From JAHEJE01 sp965216335 (GTDB lineage: Bacteria > Pseudomonadota > Alphaproteobacteria > Rhizobiales > Aestuariivirgaceae): a DNA stretch of 64,000 nt. The position numbers and the translations under genes were made by a program. This document shows positions 28,340 through 37,802 of the stretch, piece after piece. Numbering within the stretch: the first letter of the stretch is position 1; every line of letters begins with the position of its first letter. The notes beneath the pieces were generated by a model, which saw only the letters and a list, made by a program, of their open reading frames with translations, was not told where the DNA came from and did no database searches. The stretch spans positions 3,348,001 through 3,412,000 of the forward strand of contig OZ244154.1 of assembly GCA_965216335.1 (NCBI GenBank). Direction: 5' to 3'.

Positions 28340-29653
28340 ATGTTGGCGGCTTGCATAGGCTTTGCGGCGGTTCTCGTTCTGGTGCTCCTGCGCATGCCGA
28401 TCGCCATTGCCATGGGGCTTGTGGGCATCATCGGTTATGCCAGCGAGACCTCCGGCCGGGCGGCCGTCTCGATGGCCGGGCGGCTGATCATCGATACCTC
28501 CCAGGACTACGGGCTGTCCGTGGTGCCGTTGTTCATCCTTATGGGGCTGTTCGTCAACAAGGGTGGCCTGTCGCGCGAACTCTATCGTGCGTCTTATGCT
28601 TTCCTTGGCCATATGAAAGGCGGCCTTGCAATGGCGACGATCGTCGCCTGCGGCGGCTTTTCGGCCATCTGCGGATCGTCGCTGGCGACTGCCGCCACCA
28701 TGTCCAAGGTCGCCATGCCGCAGATGCGCAAGTTCGGTTACACGGATTCGCTGTCCGCCGCCTCGATCGCCGCCGGCGGCACACTCGGCATCCTCATCCC
28801 GCCCAGTGTGATCCTGGTGATCTACGGCCTGCTGACCGAAACCAGCATCGGCAAGCTGTTCATGGCCGGCGTCGTTCCCGGCCTCCTCGGCATTCTGCTG
28901 TATCTGGTAGCGGTGCGCTTTACCGTCTGGCGCAAGCCGGAGGCAGGCCCGGCCGGCGAGCGTTCGAACTGGGGCGAACGGCGCGATGCGCTGCTCGGTG
29001 TCTGGGCGGTACTGCTGCTGTTCTTCATCGTCATCGGCGGGCTCTACGGCATCTTCAATTTTTACCCCATCAACCTGACCTTCTCGCCCACCGAGGCCGC
29101 CGGCATGGGCGCGGCCGGCGCCTTCCTGATCGCTCTGGCGCGGCGCGCCCTGTCGTTTCGCGATACTGTCGAGGTGCTGATTGAAACGGCGCACACCACT
29201 GCCAGCCTGTTTACCGTGCTGATCGGTGCCTGGATCTTCTCCAACTTCGTCAACCGCGCCGGGCTGCCCGACGACCTGTTGGCACTCGTCACCCAGATGA
29301 GCGTGTCGCCCATGGTGGTGATCTGCATGATCCTGCTGGTCTATGTCGTCCTCGGCTGCATCTTTGAAAGCCTGTCGATGCTGCTGCTCACCGTGCCGAT
29401 CTTCTTTCCGCTGGTCGTCAGCCTCGGGTTCGATCCGGTATGGTTCGGCATCATCGTCGTTGTGGTCACCGAAATCAGCCTTATCACCCCGCCGGTCGGC
29501 CTCAACGTTTTCATTCTGAAGGGCGTTCTAGGCGACATCTCGACCGGCACGATCTTCCGCGGTGTGACACCGTTCTGGGTTGTTGATCTCATCCGCCTGG
29601 CCCTGCTGGTACTGTTCCCGGCCCTGGCTCTTTTGTTGCCGCAATCCATGTAA
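28340..29653 (+). CDS. TRAP transporter large permease (DctM family)
   Basis: 437 residues with about twelve membrane helices and DctM-family features: the early VPLFILMG motif, SAICGSSLATAATMSKVAMP, and ILIPPSVILVIYG. The C-terminal half carries the mirrored ITPPVGLNVFILKG. ATG at 28340 is preferred over a TTG at 28322. It forms the ion-driven transport channel with the small permease and receives substrate from the binding protein. Nothing in the neighbourhood fixes the substrate. The gene is followed by a perfect inverted repeat. Confidence 0.92.
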   Translation: MLAACIGFAAVLVLVLLRMPIAIAMGLVGIIGYASETSGRAAVSMAGRLIIDTSQDYGLSVVPLFILMGLFVNKGGLSRELYRASYAFLGHMKGGLAMATIVACGGFSAICGSSLATAATMSKVAMPQMRKFGYTDSLSAASIAAGGTLGILIPPSVILVIYGLLTETSIGKLFMAGVVPGLLGILLYLVAVRFTVWRKPEAGPAGERSNWGERRDALLGVWAVLLLFFIVIGGLYGIFNFYPINLTFSPTEAAGMGAAGAFLIALARRALSFRDTVEVLIETAHTTASLFTVLIGAWIFSNFVNRAGLPDDLLALVTQMSVSPMVVICMILLVYVVLGCIFESLSMLLLTVPIFFPLVVSLGFDPVWFGIIVVVVTEISLITPPVGLNVFILKGVLGDISTGTIFRGVTPFWVVDLIRLALLVLFPALALLLPQSM

Positions 29654-29680
29654 CCCGCACTGCCGTTTGCCCAGGAACCC

Positions 29681-29734
29681 TTTTTGACAATACCGAGCCA
29701 TTTGACCCATCCAATGGCTCGGTATTGTCAAAAA
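29681..29734. repeat. Perfect 22-bp inverted repeat with 10-base loop
   Basis: Arms at 29681-29702 and 29713-29734 are exact reverse complements around a 10-base spacer. The outer ends are TTTTT and AAAAA, so the RNA hairpin is not followed by a free U tract as in a typical terminator. It lies 28 bp after the TRAP large permease and about 120 bp before a small gene. It could act as a transcription terminator in either direction, an mRNA stabiliser, or be a remnant of a small mobile repeat. The last six bases of the right arm's inner end (ATGGCTC) recur just beyond the repeat. Confidence 0.8.
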
Positions 29735-29856
29735 TGGCTCTAATCTGCCACAATTGAATCTTTGGATTTGTCCGCCAGTTGGGCTACCCTCGCCACATTG
29801 CAGGCGTTGTTTCATCGTCATTTGGCCTGTTGAACACATAGAACGGGGGTTCACTC

Positions 29857-30141
29857 ATGGAAGGTTTAATCGCGCAAGTTATTGGTGGTGCCATTGGTGG
29901 CAACGCCGGTGGCGGCATTTTGAAGGGCTCAAGTCTCGGCACGCTCGGCAACACCATCGCCGGTGCGGTCGGCGGCGTCGCCGGCGGATCGATGCTCGGC
30001 GGCCTGCTCGGCGGCCTGGGCGGCGATGCCGGCGGAGGCATGGACATCGGCGCCATGGCCGGTCAGCTCGTCGGCGGCGGCGTCACCGGCATGATCGTGC
30101 AGATGGTCGTCGGCATGATCATCAACAAGATGAAAGGCTGA
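29857..30141 (+). CDS. Small Gly-rich hydrophobic protein
   Basis: 94 residues, about one third glycine, with alternating small residues (GGAIGGNAGGGIL, GGLLGGLGGDAGGG) and a hydrophobic C-terminal helix (TGMIVQMVVGMIINKMKG) carrying basic residues at the end. No classical signal peptide is present. It resembles short Gly-zipper-type membrane proteins found in many alphaproteobacteria, for which I know no function. A GGGGG ribosome site precedes the ATG. It stands alone between a strong inverted repeat and a terminator hairpin, so it is likely monocistronic. Confidence 0.7.
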   Translation: MEGLIAQVIGGAIGGNAGGGILKGSSLGTLGNTIAGAVGGVAGGSMLGGLLGGLGGDAGGGMDIGAMAGQLVGGGVTGMIVQMVVGMIINKMKG

Positions 30142-30230
30142 TACCTGCGGTATCGGCGTTCGCTTTGCCGACTGGTGTGCCGTGTCGAGATGACAGCGGT
30201 TCTCTATGGAGGTAAAGCAGGGGTGAAATG

Positions 30231-30259
30231 AAAGGCGCTGCGGAATGGCAGCGCCTTTT
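30231..30259. terminator. Bidirectional rho-independent terminator
   Basis: Ten-base arms AAAGGCGCTG (30231-30240) and its complement (30249-30258) surround an 8-base loop, followed by a T-rich run on the plus strand. On the minus strand the stem is followed by a TTTC-rich run. It separates the convergent small Gly-rich gene and the zinc peptidase gene and should end transcription of both. Confidence 0.8.
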
Positions 30260-30288
30260 CTCGTTTCACGAAAAACCGATCGCGGCGA

Positions 30289-31176
<888 letters not shown>

Positions 31177-31283
31177 GACGTCTCTCCTGCCAATACTCCG
31201 GCAAGCCGCCGGACCCGGTCTATAGTGTAGTCATAGCAGAAATGTTGCGGCGTCAAAATGGCCGCGGCGCCGCGTCCGGCAAG

Positions 31284-32285
31284 TTATCGCTCGGCCGGAT
31301 AGGTCGGATAGAGCCCCTGCGTGGTCGCCAGTTGCTGCACCAGGGCCAGTACCGCGTCGAGCATCGGTGTTTCGACACCGACGATCCGGCCCATTTCCTG
31401 CACGGCCGTCACCAGCGCGTCGATTTCCAGGGCCTTGCCGGCCTCCAGATCCTGCAGCATCGATGTGCGGTGGGCACCGACCCGGGCAGCGCCATTGATG
31501 CGCCGTTCGACATCGACACGGAACGACGAACCGAGCCGTTCGGCGATCACCTGAGCCTCCAGCATCATCGTCTTGGCGACGGCGCGCGATCCCGGATCGG
31601 TCGCCACCACATCCAGGGTGGCGCGGGTCAGCGCGCTGATCGGGTTGAAGCACAGGTTGCCCCACAGCTTCAGCCAGATTTCCGAGCGGATGTCGTCGAG
31701 CACCGGCGCCCCGAAACCGCCGGCCTCCAGCATCTGCGAGATTTTCGTGATGCGTTCGGACGAGCTGCCGTCCGGCTCGCCGAGGGCGAACTTGTCGCCA
31801 TAGACGTGCTTGATGAGGCCTGGCTCGGTGATTTCCGTCGCCGGGTAGACGCTGGCGCCGATCGCCCGTTCCGGCCCGACGGCGTTCCACTGCCGGTCAC
31901 CGCGGTCGACGGCATCGAGCCGGCGGCCTTCGAACTCACCGCCGATATTGTGGAAGTACCACCACGGCACACCGTTCTGGCAGGTGACGACCACCGTGTC
32001 CGGTCCCAGCAGCGGTGCCAGATCGGGCGCTGTCTGCCAGGCCTGATGCGATTTCAGGCAGTTGAACACCACGTCCTGCTCGCCGAGCTCGGTCGGGTCG
32101 GGCGAGCCCTTGTGAATGGCAGTGTAGGTCGTCTCGCCATCGCGGCTAAGGCCGATGCCCTTGCTCAGCATCGCTTCGAGATGCGGGCCCCGCGCCATGA
32201 CGCTCAGCTGCACGCCGTCCACCTTGCCCAGGCCGTGAGCCAGAAATCCGCCGATTGCACCGGCCCCGAAAATACATACGCGCAT
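31284..32285 (-). CDS. Ketopantoate reductase-like (PanE/ApbA family) dehydrogenase
   Basis: 333 residues. The N-terminal NADP-binding GAGAIGG is at about residues 7-13 (MRVCIFGAGAIGGFLAHGLG), and a C-terminal ApbA helical domain carries the WLKLWGNLCFNPISALTRA segment with the catalytic lysine and asparagine. ATG at 32285 follows AAGGA with 7-base spacing. It is 23 bp after tctA on the same strand, so it is likely part of the tricarboxylate-transporter operon. That position argues for reduction of a 2-keto acid in catabolism rather than pantothenate synthesis, but this is inference. Confidence 0.85.
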   Translation of the reverse strand: MRVCIFGAGAIGGFLAHGLGKVDGVQLSVMARGPHLEAMLSKGIGLSRDGETTYTAIHKGSPDPTELGEQDVVFNCLKSHQAWQTAPDLAPLLGPDTVVVTCQNGVPWWYFHNIGGEFEGRRLDAVDRGDRQWNAVGPERAIGASVYPATEITEPGLIKHVYGDKFALGEPDGSSSERITKISQMLEAGGFGAPVLDDIRSEIWLKLWGNLCFNPISALTRATLDVVATDPGSRAVAKTMMLEAQVIAERLGSSFRVDVERRINGAARVGAHRTSMLQDLEAGKALEIDALVTAVQEMGRIVGVETPMLDAVLALVQQLATTQGLYPTYPAER

Positions 32286-32308
32286 GATGGTGTCCTTATG
32301 GTTTGGGC

Positions 32309-33877
32309 TTATGCCGTCTTCGCTGCCTTCAGCTTGTCGCGGATCAGCTTGATAAGCGGCAGCACCAGCAGAATGATGGCAACAACAGTAATCGGCCCGG
32401 CAATCGGCCGGGTGAAGAAGATCGACGGATCGCCGTCCGACAGCAACAGCGACTGGCGCAGTTTCGGCTCGGCGATCGGCCCGAGCACGATGGCCAGCAC
32501 CGCCGGGGCCAGCGGATAGTCGAGGATGCGCAGCACGAAGGCGACCAGCCCGGCGATCACCATCAGCCAGACATCGAACATGTTCTGATAGGCGGCAAAG
32601 GTGCCGACGACGGAAAGCACGAAGATGATCGGCGCTAGGATGGTGAACGGCATCCGCAGCATCCACAAAAAGACCGGAATGAACGCCAGGTTGACCAGCA
32701 GCGCTATGATGTTGGACACGTAGAACGAGCCGATCAGCGGCCATACGAAATCCGGCTGCTCGGAGAACAGCAGCGGCCCCGGCTGCAGGCCCCAGATGAC
32801 CATGCCGGCCAGCAGCACCGCCGTCGTCGGCGAGCCGGGAATGCCCAGGGTCATCATCGGCAGCATGGCGCCGGTCGAGGCCGAGTTGTTGGCCGATTCC
32901 GGTGCGGCCACCCCATCCAGTTCGCCCTTGCCGTAGTTTTCCGGGGTCTTCGACATCATCTTGGCGACGCCGTACGACATCAGCGAGCCCGGCGTTGCGC
33001 CCGCCGCCGGCAGGATGCCGACGAAGAACCCGAGCGACGAACCGATTGCCGTGCCTTTCCAGGCATGGCGGAACTTGCCGAGCGCCGAACCGATGCGGGC
33101 AAAGGTGATGGTTGCCTCGGTCATCGTTACCTTGCCGCGTGACGAATTGATCGTCCACAGCATCTCGCCGATGCCGTAGACCCCGATGGCCAGCACCAGG
33201 AAGCGGATGCCGTGGCTGAAACCGGAGGTGTCGATCCAGCCCGCGGTGAAGCTGAACAGGTCGAGCGGATCGCCGAACTGCAGCCGCGGCTCACCGGAAA
33301 TGATGTCGAAGCCGACCGTGGCGAACACCAGCCCCAGGCAGATCGAAAAGATCGTCTTGGGGATGTCGTCGCCGGACAGCCCGATGAAGGTGGCGAAGGC
33401 CAGCAGCATCAGCGCAAAGATTTCCGGATTGCCGAAGTCGAGCGCCACCGACGCCAGCGCCGGAGCAAATCCCGTGAACAGGATGTTGGCCACCGTGCCG
33501 CCGATGAACGAGGCGACAGCCGCCGTCACCAGCGCCTGATCCGCCTTGCCGGCCAGCGCCAGCGGGCGCCCGTCGAAGGTCGTGGCCACTGCCGTCGAGG
33601 CGCCGGGTATGCCAAGCGTGATCGACGACACCGCACCGCCATACATCGCCCCGTAGTAGATCGCGGCCAGAAAGATCATCGGCGAGGTCGCAGTGCCGGT
33701 CATGCTCTGGATGACGAAGGTGAACGGCAGCAGGATCGCCACGCCGTTCACCGAGCCCAACCCCGGCATGGCGCCGACGAACAGCCCGACGACAACACCG
33801 AGCAGTGCCAGCCCGAGATTGACAGGCTGCAGAGCCTGCCAAACCCCGTCCGTAAGCGCCAGGAGGATGTCTATCAT
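32309..33877 (-). CDS. tctA: Tripartite tricarboxylate transporter large permease (TctA family)
   Basis: 522 residues with about twelve membrane helices and the TctA pattern: LLGVVVGLFVGAMPGLG at residues 24-40, KTIFSICLGL, and the GILPAAGATPG repeat in the middle. With TctB and TctC it imports carboxylates using an ion gradient. It starts 15 bp after tctB and belongs to the frc-tctC-tctB-tctA-panE-like unit. Confidence 0.92.
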   Translation of the reverse strand: MIDILLALTDGVWQALQPVNLGLALLGVVVGLFVGAMPGLGSVNGVAILLPFTFVIQSMTGTATSPMIFLAAIYYGAMYGGAVSSITLGIPGASTAVATTFDGRPLALAGKADQALVTAAVASFIGGTVANILFTGFAPALASVALDFGNPEIFALMLLAFATFIGLSGDDIPKTIFSICLGLVFATVGFDIISGEPRLQFGDPLDLFSFTAGWIDTSGFSHGIRFLVLAIGVYGIGEMLWTINSSRGKVTMTEATITFARIGSALGKFRHAWKGTAIGSSLGFFVGILPAAGATPGSLMSYGVAKMMSKTPENYGKGELDGVAAPESANNSASTGAMLPMMTLGIPGSPTTAVLLAGMVIWGLQPGPLLFSEQPDFVWPLIGSFYVSNIIALLVNLAFIPVFLWMLRMPFTILAPIIFVLSVVGTFAAYQNMFDVWLMVIAGLVAFVLRILDYPLAPAVLAIVLGPIAEPKLRQSLLLSDGDPSIFFTRPIAGPITVVAIILLVLPLIKLIRDKLKAAKTA

Positions 33878-33892
33878 GGCCGTCCCACCCGC

Positions 33893-34423
33893 CTACAGGA
33901 AGATGTCGTACAGCGGCACGAACAGCGGTTCGCTGTAGCCCTTGGGCAGCACGATCCGCATCGCCACGTCGAAGAAGAAAAAGCAGAACACCGGCGCGCC
34001 GACGGCAATCGCCAGTGTCCGGCTGATCGAGTGGCGGCCGATGAAGAACAGGTAGTAGACCAGGAATGCGAACATCGCGAAGTAGGTGCCGATGATGTGG
34101 ATCAGCCCAACAAAGGCGAACACACCGCCACCGACCAGCGCCAGCATCTGCCAGCCATAGCGGTCGAGGAACACCTCGTCCGACTGCGATGGCGGCGAGG
34201 CCCGCCGCCACCAGTTGATGCAAATCCACATCGAGCAGGCCAGCATGATCGCCGACAGCCAGAACGGCCACCAGCCGCTGGCCGGGCCTTCGCCCTCGAT
34301 CATGCCGATATTGGCGAACCGTGGCACGGTCGGATCCCATGCCGGCGGCTCGCCGCTCTTCCACATCAGGTAGGCCGAGAACAGGCCGAGAATGACAGCC
34401 GTGATGATCTCTGCACGCCGCAT
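33893..34423 (-). CDS. tctB: Tripartite tricarboxylate transporter small permease (TctB family)
   Basis: 176 residues with four predicted membrane helices, matching the size of TctB proteins, which vary strongly in sequence. It sits between tctC and tctA with gaps of 40 and 15 bp. The assignment rests on hydrophobic layout, size and operon position. The PRFANIGMIEGEGPASGWWPFW segment is characteristic. Confidence 0.82.
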   Translation of the reverse strand: MRRAEIITAVILGLFSAYLMWKSGEPPAWDPTVPRFANIGMIEGEGPASGWWPFWLSAIMLACSMWICINWWRRASPPSQSDEVFLDRYGWQMLALVGGGVFAFVGLIHIIGTYFAMFAFLVYYLFFIGRHSISRTLAIAVGAPVFCFFFFDVAMRIVLPKGYSEPLFVPLYDIFL

Positions 34424-34463
34424 TCCTGAAAAGCCTCTTCTCGCCCGAACCTGTCCGAGTCAG

Positions 34464-35447
34464 CTACTTGATGGCGCCGGACGCCTTGAGGATGGTCTCA
34501 TGCCGGTCGCGTTGCGTGGTCCAGTAGTCCTTCAGGCCGCTGCCGGCGAGGAAGTCTCCCATCAGGGATTTCTTGGACTTGTAGTCCTGCCACTTGGCCG
34601 AGTTGTAGACCTTGGTGAACAGGTCGTTGTAGTAGGCCAGCGCCGCATCCGACATGCCCGGCGCACCGACCACGGCACGTTGCATGAAGTAGGAGAAATC
34701 GCCGCCCTTTTCCTTCAGCGTCGGCACGTCCGGGAACATCGGCAGGCGTTCGTCGGTGAAGGCCACCAGCGGCACGACGTCGCCCGACTCATAAAAGCCC
34801 AGGGCTTCCGACGGGTTGTTCACCGACGAAGTGATCTGCTGGCCGGCCAGATCCTTGGCCACCGCGCCGCCACCCTTGTAGGGGATGTACTTGATCTTCA
34901 GGTCGTAGGCGTTGTTCAGGTGGTCGGTGATGATGTTGTCTTCCGAGTTCTTGCCGGTGCCACCCATCACCCAGCCGTTGCCGCGCTTCTTGGCTTCTTC
35001 CAGGAACTGCTCGAAGGTGGTGATGCCGGTGTCCTTGTGCACCCACAAAAGGAAGGTGTCTTCTGCCATGCGCCCGACCGGCGCGAAGGTCAGAATATCG
35101 ACCCCCAGGCCCGGCTGGCGCAGCGGCGTGGTGAAGAACGAATTGAGCGTCACCATGATCGTGTGATCCGGATCGCCGGCACCCTTCATGTGCACCAGTG
35201 CCTCGGCACCGGTGCCGCCCGGCTTGTTGGTCGGCACGAGCGGTTTGCTCGCCAGTTTCTCTTCCTCGACGATGGCCTGCATCAGCCGCGCCATCTTGTC
35301 GGCGCCGCCGCCCTTGCCGGCCATGATGATGAAGTCAATCGGTTTGGTCGGTTCCCAGGCGTTCGCCGCGCCCGTGGCGCCGGTGAACGCCGTTGCCAGG
35401 CCGGCAGCGAACGCCAGCCCCATCATTAGTCTTCTGGTGATACCCAT
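34464..35447 (-). CDS. tctC: Bug/TctC-family periplasmic solute-binding protein
   Basis: 327 residues with a Sec signal peptide (GITRRLMMGLAFAAGLATAFTG, cleavage near ANA). The TctC fold is shown by PIDFIIMAGKGGGADKMARLMQ near the mature N-terminus and the GKNSEDNIITDHLN segment. ATG at 35447 is preceded by GGAGG with ideal spacing, while the open frame continues uselessly to 35657. It binds the transported carboxylate in the periplasm. Given the upstream CoA-transferase, oxalate or a related dicarboxylate is possible. Confidence 0.88.
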   Translation of the reverse strand: MGITRRLMMGLAFAAGLATAFTGATGAANAWEPTKPIDFIIMAGKGGGADKMARLMQAIVEEEKLASKPLVPTNKPGGTGAEALVHMKGAGDPDHTIMVTLNSFFTTPLRQPGLGVDILTFAPVGRMAEDTFLLWVHKDTGITTFEQFLEEAKKRGNGWVMGGTGKNSEDNIITDHLNNAYDLKIKYIPYKGGGAVAKDLAGQQITSSVNNPSEALGFYESGDVVPLVAFTDERLPMFPDVPTLKEKGGDFSYFMQRAVVGAPGMSDAALAYYNDLFTKVYNSAKWQDYKSKKSLMGDFLAGSGLKDYWTTQRDRHETILKASGAIK

Positions 35448-35544
35448 ATTCTCCTCCCAGGGTTGATTGCGGGCGCTTCTTGTCGTTGCCCGCGTTGATA
35501 TGCTGGATGTTCCCGCGCTCCAGCGGTGAAAGTCTTTTGTCCGG

Positions 35545-36819
35545 TTACTCCGCCGCCTCCTGTTTCGGTTGGCCGATGGCCCCCGATTGTTTGATGCGCT
35601 CAAGCTCGTCCCCGTCATAGCCAAGCACGGCGGTGAGTATTTCCTCGGTATGCTCACCCAGCAACGGCGACCGCACCACCTCCACCTCGCAGTCCGACAG
35701 TTTGATCGGGCAGCCGACCGAGAGATAGGGGCCGCGTTCGGGGTGGTCGACCTCGACGATGGTGCCGGTGGTGCGCAGGCCCTCGTCTTCGGCCAGTTCC
35801 TTCATCGACAGGATCGGGCCGACCGGAATGTTGAGCGGGTTGCAGATGTCCATCACCTCGAACTTGGTCTTGGTCATGGTCCACTGTTCGATGCGGGCAA
35901 AGATCTCGTTGAGCTTGTCGAGCCGTTCCGGCGGCGTGGCGTACCCCGGTTCGGTCTTCCAGTCCGGCTCGCCGATCACGTCGCAGATGTGTTCCCACAC
36001 CGCCGCCTGGGTGATGAAATAGGTATAGGCGTTCGGGTCGTCCTCCCAGCCCTTGCACTTGAGGATCCGGCCCGGCTGGCCGCCGCCTGAATCGTTACCG
36101 GCCCGCGGTGTCGCCTCGCCGAACGGTATGCCCTCACCGAACTGCGAGTACTCCTTGAGCGGGCCCGCCTTCAGGCGCTGCTGGTCGCGCAGCTTGACCC
36201 GCGACAGGTTGAGCACGCCGTCCTGCATCGCCGCCAGCACCTTCTGGCCGCGGCCGGTCTTTTCGCGCTGGAACAGGGCGGTAACGATGCCGAGCGCCAG
36301 GTGCAGCCCAGTGCCGGAATCCCCGATTTGCGCACCGGTGACCAGCGGCGGACCGTCAAGGAAGCCGGTCGTCGACGCCGAGCCGCCGGCGCACTGGGCG
36401 ACATTCTCGTAGACCTTGCAGTCCTCGTACTTGCCCGGCCCGAAGCCCTTGACCGAAGCCATGATCATGCGCGGGTTGAGCTCCTGGATGCGCTCCCAGG
36501 AAAAGCCCATGCGATCAAGCGCGCCGGGGGCGAAATTCTCCACCAGCACGTCGCATTCCCTGACCAGGCGTTCGAGCACCTCCTTGCCGGTCTCGTTCTT
36601 GGTGTTCAGCGTGATCGAGCGTTTGTTGTGGTTGAGCATGGTGAAGTAGAGCGAGTCGGCGCCCGGCACATCGACCAGCTGCTTGCGCGTCGCATCGCCG
36701 ACCCCTGGCCGCTCGACCTTGATCACGTCGGCTCCGAACCAGGCCAGAAGCTGGGTGCAGGTCGGGCCCGACTGGACATGGGTGAAATCGAGGATCTTGA
36801 CGCCTTCGAGTGCATTCAT
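35545..36819 (-). CDS. frc: Formyl-CoA:oxalate CoA-transferase-like protein (Frc, class III CoA-transferase)
   Basis: 424 residues, strikingly similar to Escherichia coli Frc along its length: LDFTHVQSGPTCTQLLAWFG near the start, GDATR, SLYFTMLNHNKRSI, and the catalytic Asp167 in QIGDSGTGLH. GNDSGGGQPG and LSMKEL near the C-terminus also match. Frc moves CoA from formyl-CoA to oxalate for decarboxylation by Oxc. No oxc gene lies in the window, so the partner is elsewhere or the acceptor differs. The gene lies between gntR (39 bp) and tctC (97 bp) on one strand. Confidence 0.85.
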   Translation of the reverse strand: MNALEGVKILDFTHVQSGPTCTQLLAWFGADVIKVERPGVGDATRKQLVDVPGADSLYFTMLNHNKRSITLNTKNETGKEVLERLVRECDVLVENFAPGALDRMGFSWERIQELNPRMIMASVKGFGPGKYEDCKVYENVAQCAGGSASTTGFLDGPPLVTGAQIGDSGTGLHLALGIVTALFQREKTGRGQKVLAAMQDGVLNLSRVKLRDQQRLKAGPLKEYSQFGEGIPFGEATPRAGNDSGGGQPGRILKCKGWEDDPNAYTYFITQAAVWEHICDVIGEPDWKTEPGYATPPERLDKLNEIFARIEQWTMTKTKFEVMDICNPLNIPVGPILSMKELAEDEGLRTTGTIVEVDHPERGPYLSVGCPIKLSDCEVEVVRSPLLGEHTEEILTAVLGYDGDELERIKQSGAIGQPKQEAAE

Positions 36820-36858
36820 CTGTTCAATCCTTGTGATCTTCCGGCCCCGCGGTGCGCG

Positions 36859-37575
36859 TCACGCCTTTGCCGCGGCAAGATCGGCCTCCTTTTCGATGAT
36901 CTCCCACGTCTTGCGCACATGGTCGTGCAGCCGCATGGTGTGGTCGCGCACCAGTTCGCCGGCCAGTCCGGCATCGCGCGCCTCGATCGCCTCGATGATG
37001 TGGGTGTGGTCGACGATCGACCGGGCCAGCCGGTCGCCCTCGGTCATCGCCCGCGAGCGGATGGGCCGCATGTGGATCAGCAATCCGTCGGCCATTTCCT
37101 TCAGCATGGGACAGTGCGAAAGTTCCAGGATGCGCTGGTGAAAGCGAATGTTGGCTTCGGAATATTCGTCCATCCGCGCCTGTGCCGCATCGTTGTTGAA
37201 CCCGAACACCATCTTGCGCAGCGAGCCGATCTCGGCATCACTGGCCCGTTTGGTGGCGAGCCGCGCCGCCATGCTTTCCAGCGCCGCCCACACGGTGATC
37301 ATCTGCAGAATCTCATCCAGCGACTTGCGCTTGATGTACACGCCCTTGCGCGCCACCACGTCGACGAAGCCTTCCTGCTGCAGGCGCACCAGCGCCTCGC
37401 GCAGCGGCGTGCGCGAGATGCCGAGCTGTTCCGACATCTTGCGTTCATCGAGCCGCAGGTCGGCGTGTGGGTCATAAATGTTCATCGATGTTATGGCATC
37501 TTTCAGCACCCCGTAGATGTGCTCTTTCAGGCTGAAATTGCCGCCCACCGGCTTGAGAACCAGTCTTGGCCCCAT
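36859..37575 (-). CDS. GntR-family (FadR/FCD-type) transcriptional regulator
   Basis: 238 residues with an N-terminal winged helix (DERKMSEQLGISRTPLREALVRLQQEG, spread over about residues 43-70) and an alpha-helical FCD ligand domain carrying the metal-binding histidines in IRFHQRILELS and VDHTHIIEAI. ATG at 37575 has GAGAGGG just upstream, and the open frame up to 37662 is not needed. Placed first in the frc-tctCBA unit, it probably represses these genes and senses the transported acid. Confidence 0.88.
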   Translation of the reverse strand: MGPRLVLKPVGGNFSLKEHIYGVLKDAITSMNIYDPHADLRLDERKMSEQLGISRTPLREALVRLQQEGFVDVVARKGVYIKRKSLDEILQMITVWAALESMAARLATKRASDAEIGSLRKMVFGFNNDAAQARMDEYSEANIRFHQRILELSHCPMLKEMADGLLIHMRPIRSRAMTEGDRLARSIVDHTHIIEAIEARDAGLAGELVRDHTMRLHDHVRKTWEIIEKEADLAAAKA

Positions 37576-37802
37576 CCCTCTCGTCTCCCCGCGTATCAGG
37601 CGCTGGTGCGCCCTTGGTATACCACAGACCATATCGCGCCCGCGCGCCGGGCTCAACCGCAATCGGCCACCGGCAAACCGAAGACTTGCCGCGCACCGGC
37701 CGCATGGCTGCCGGCCACACCGGGTGCTTGTGAAGCCGGCCCGGCCAAGCTAAAGCTGCGGCTGGACCGTTTGTGAGGTCGCAAAGCAAAGGACCGCGCC
37801 AA

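Noticed and set aside
31284..33158. A 624-codon frame fusing an out-of-frame piece of tctA to the ketopantoate-reductase-like gene
   Set aside because: Only the part from the ATG at 32285 matches a protein family. The earlier part is the wrong frame of tctA.
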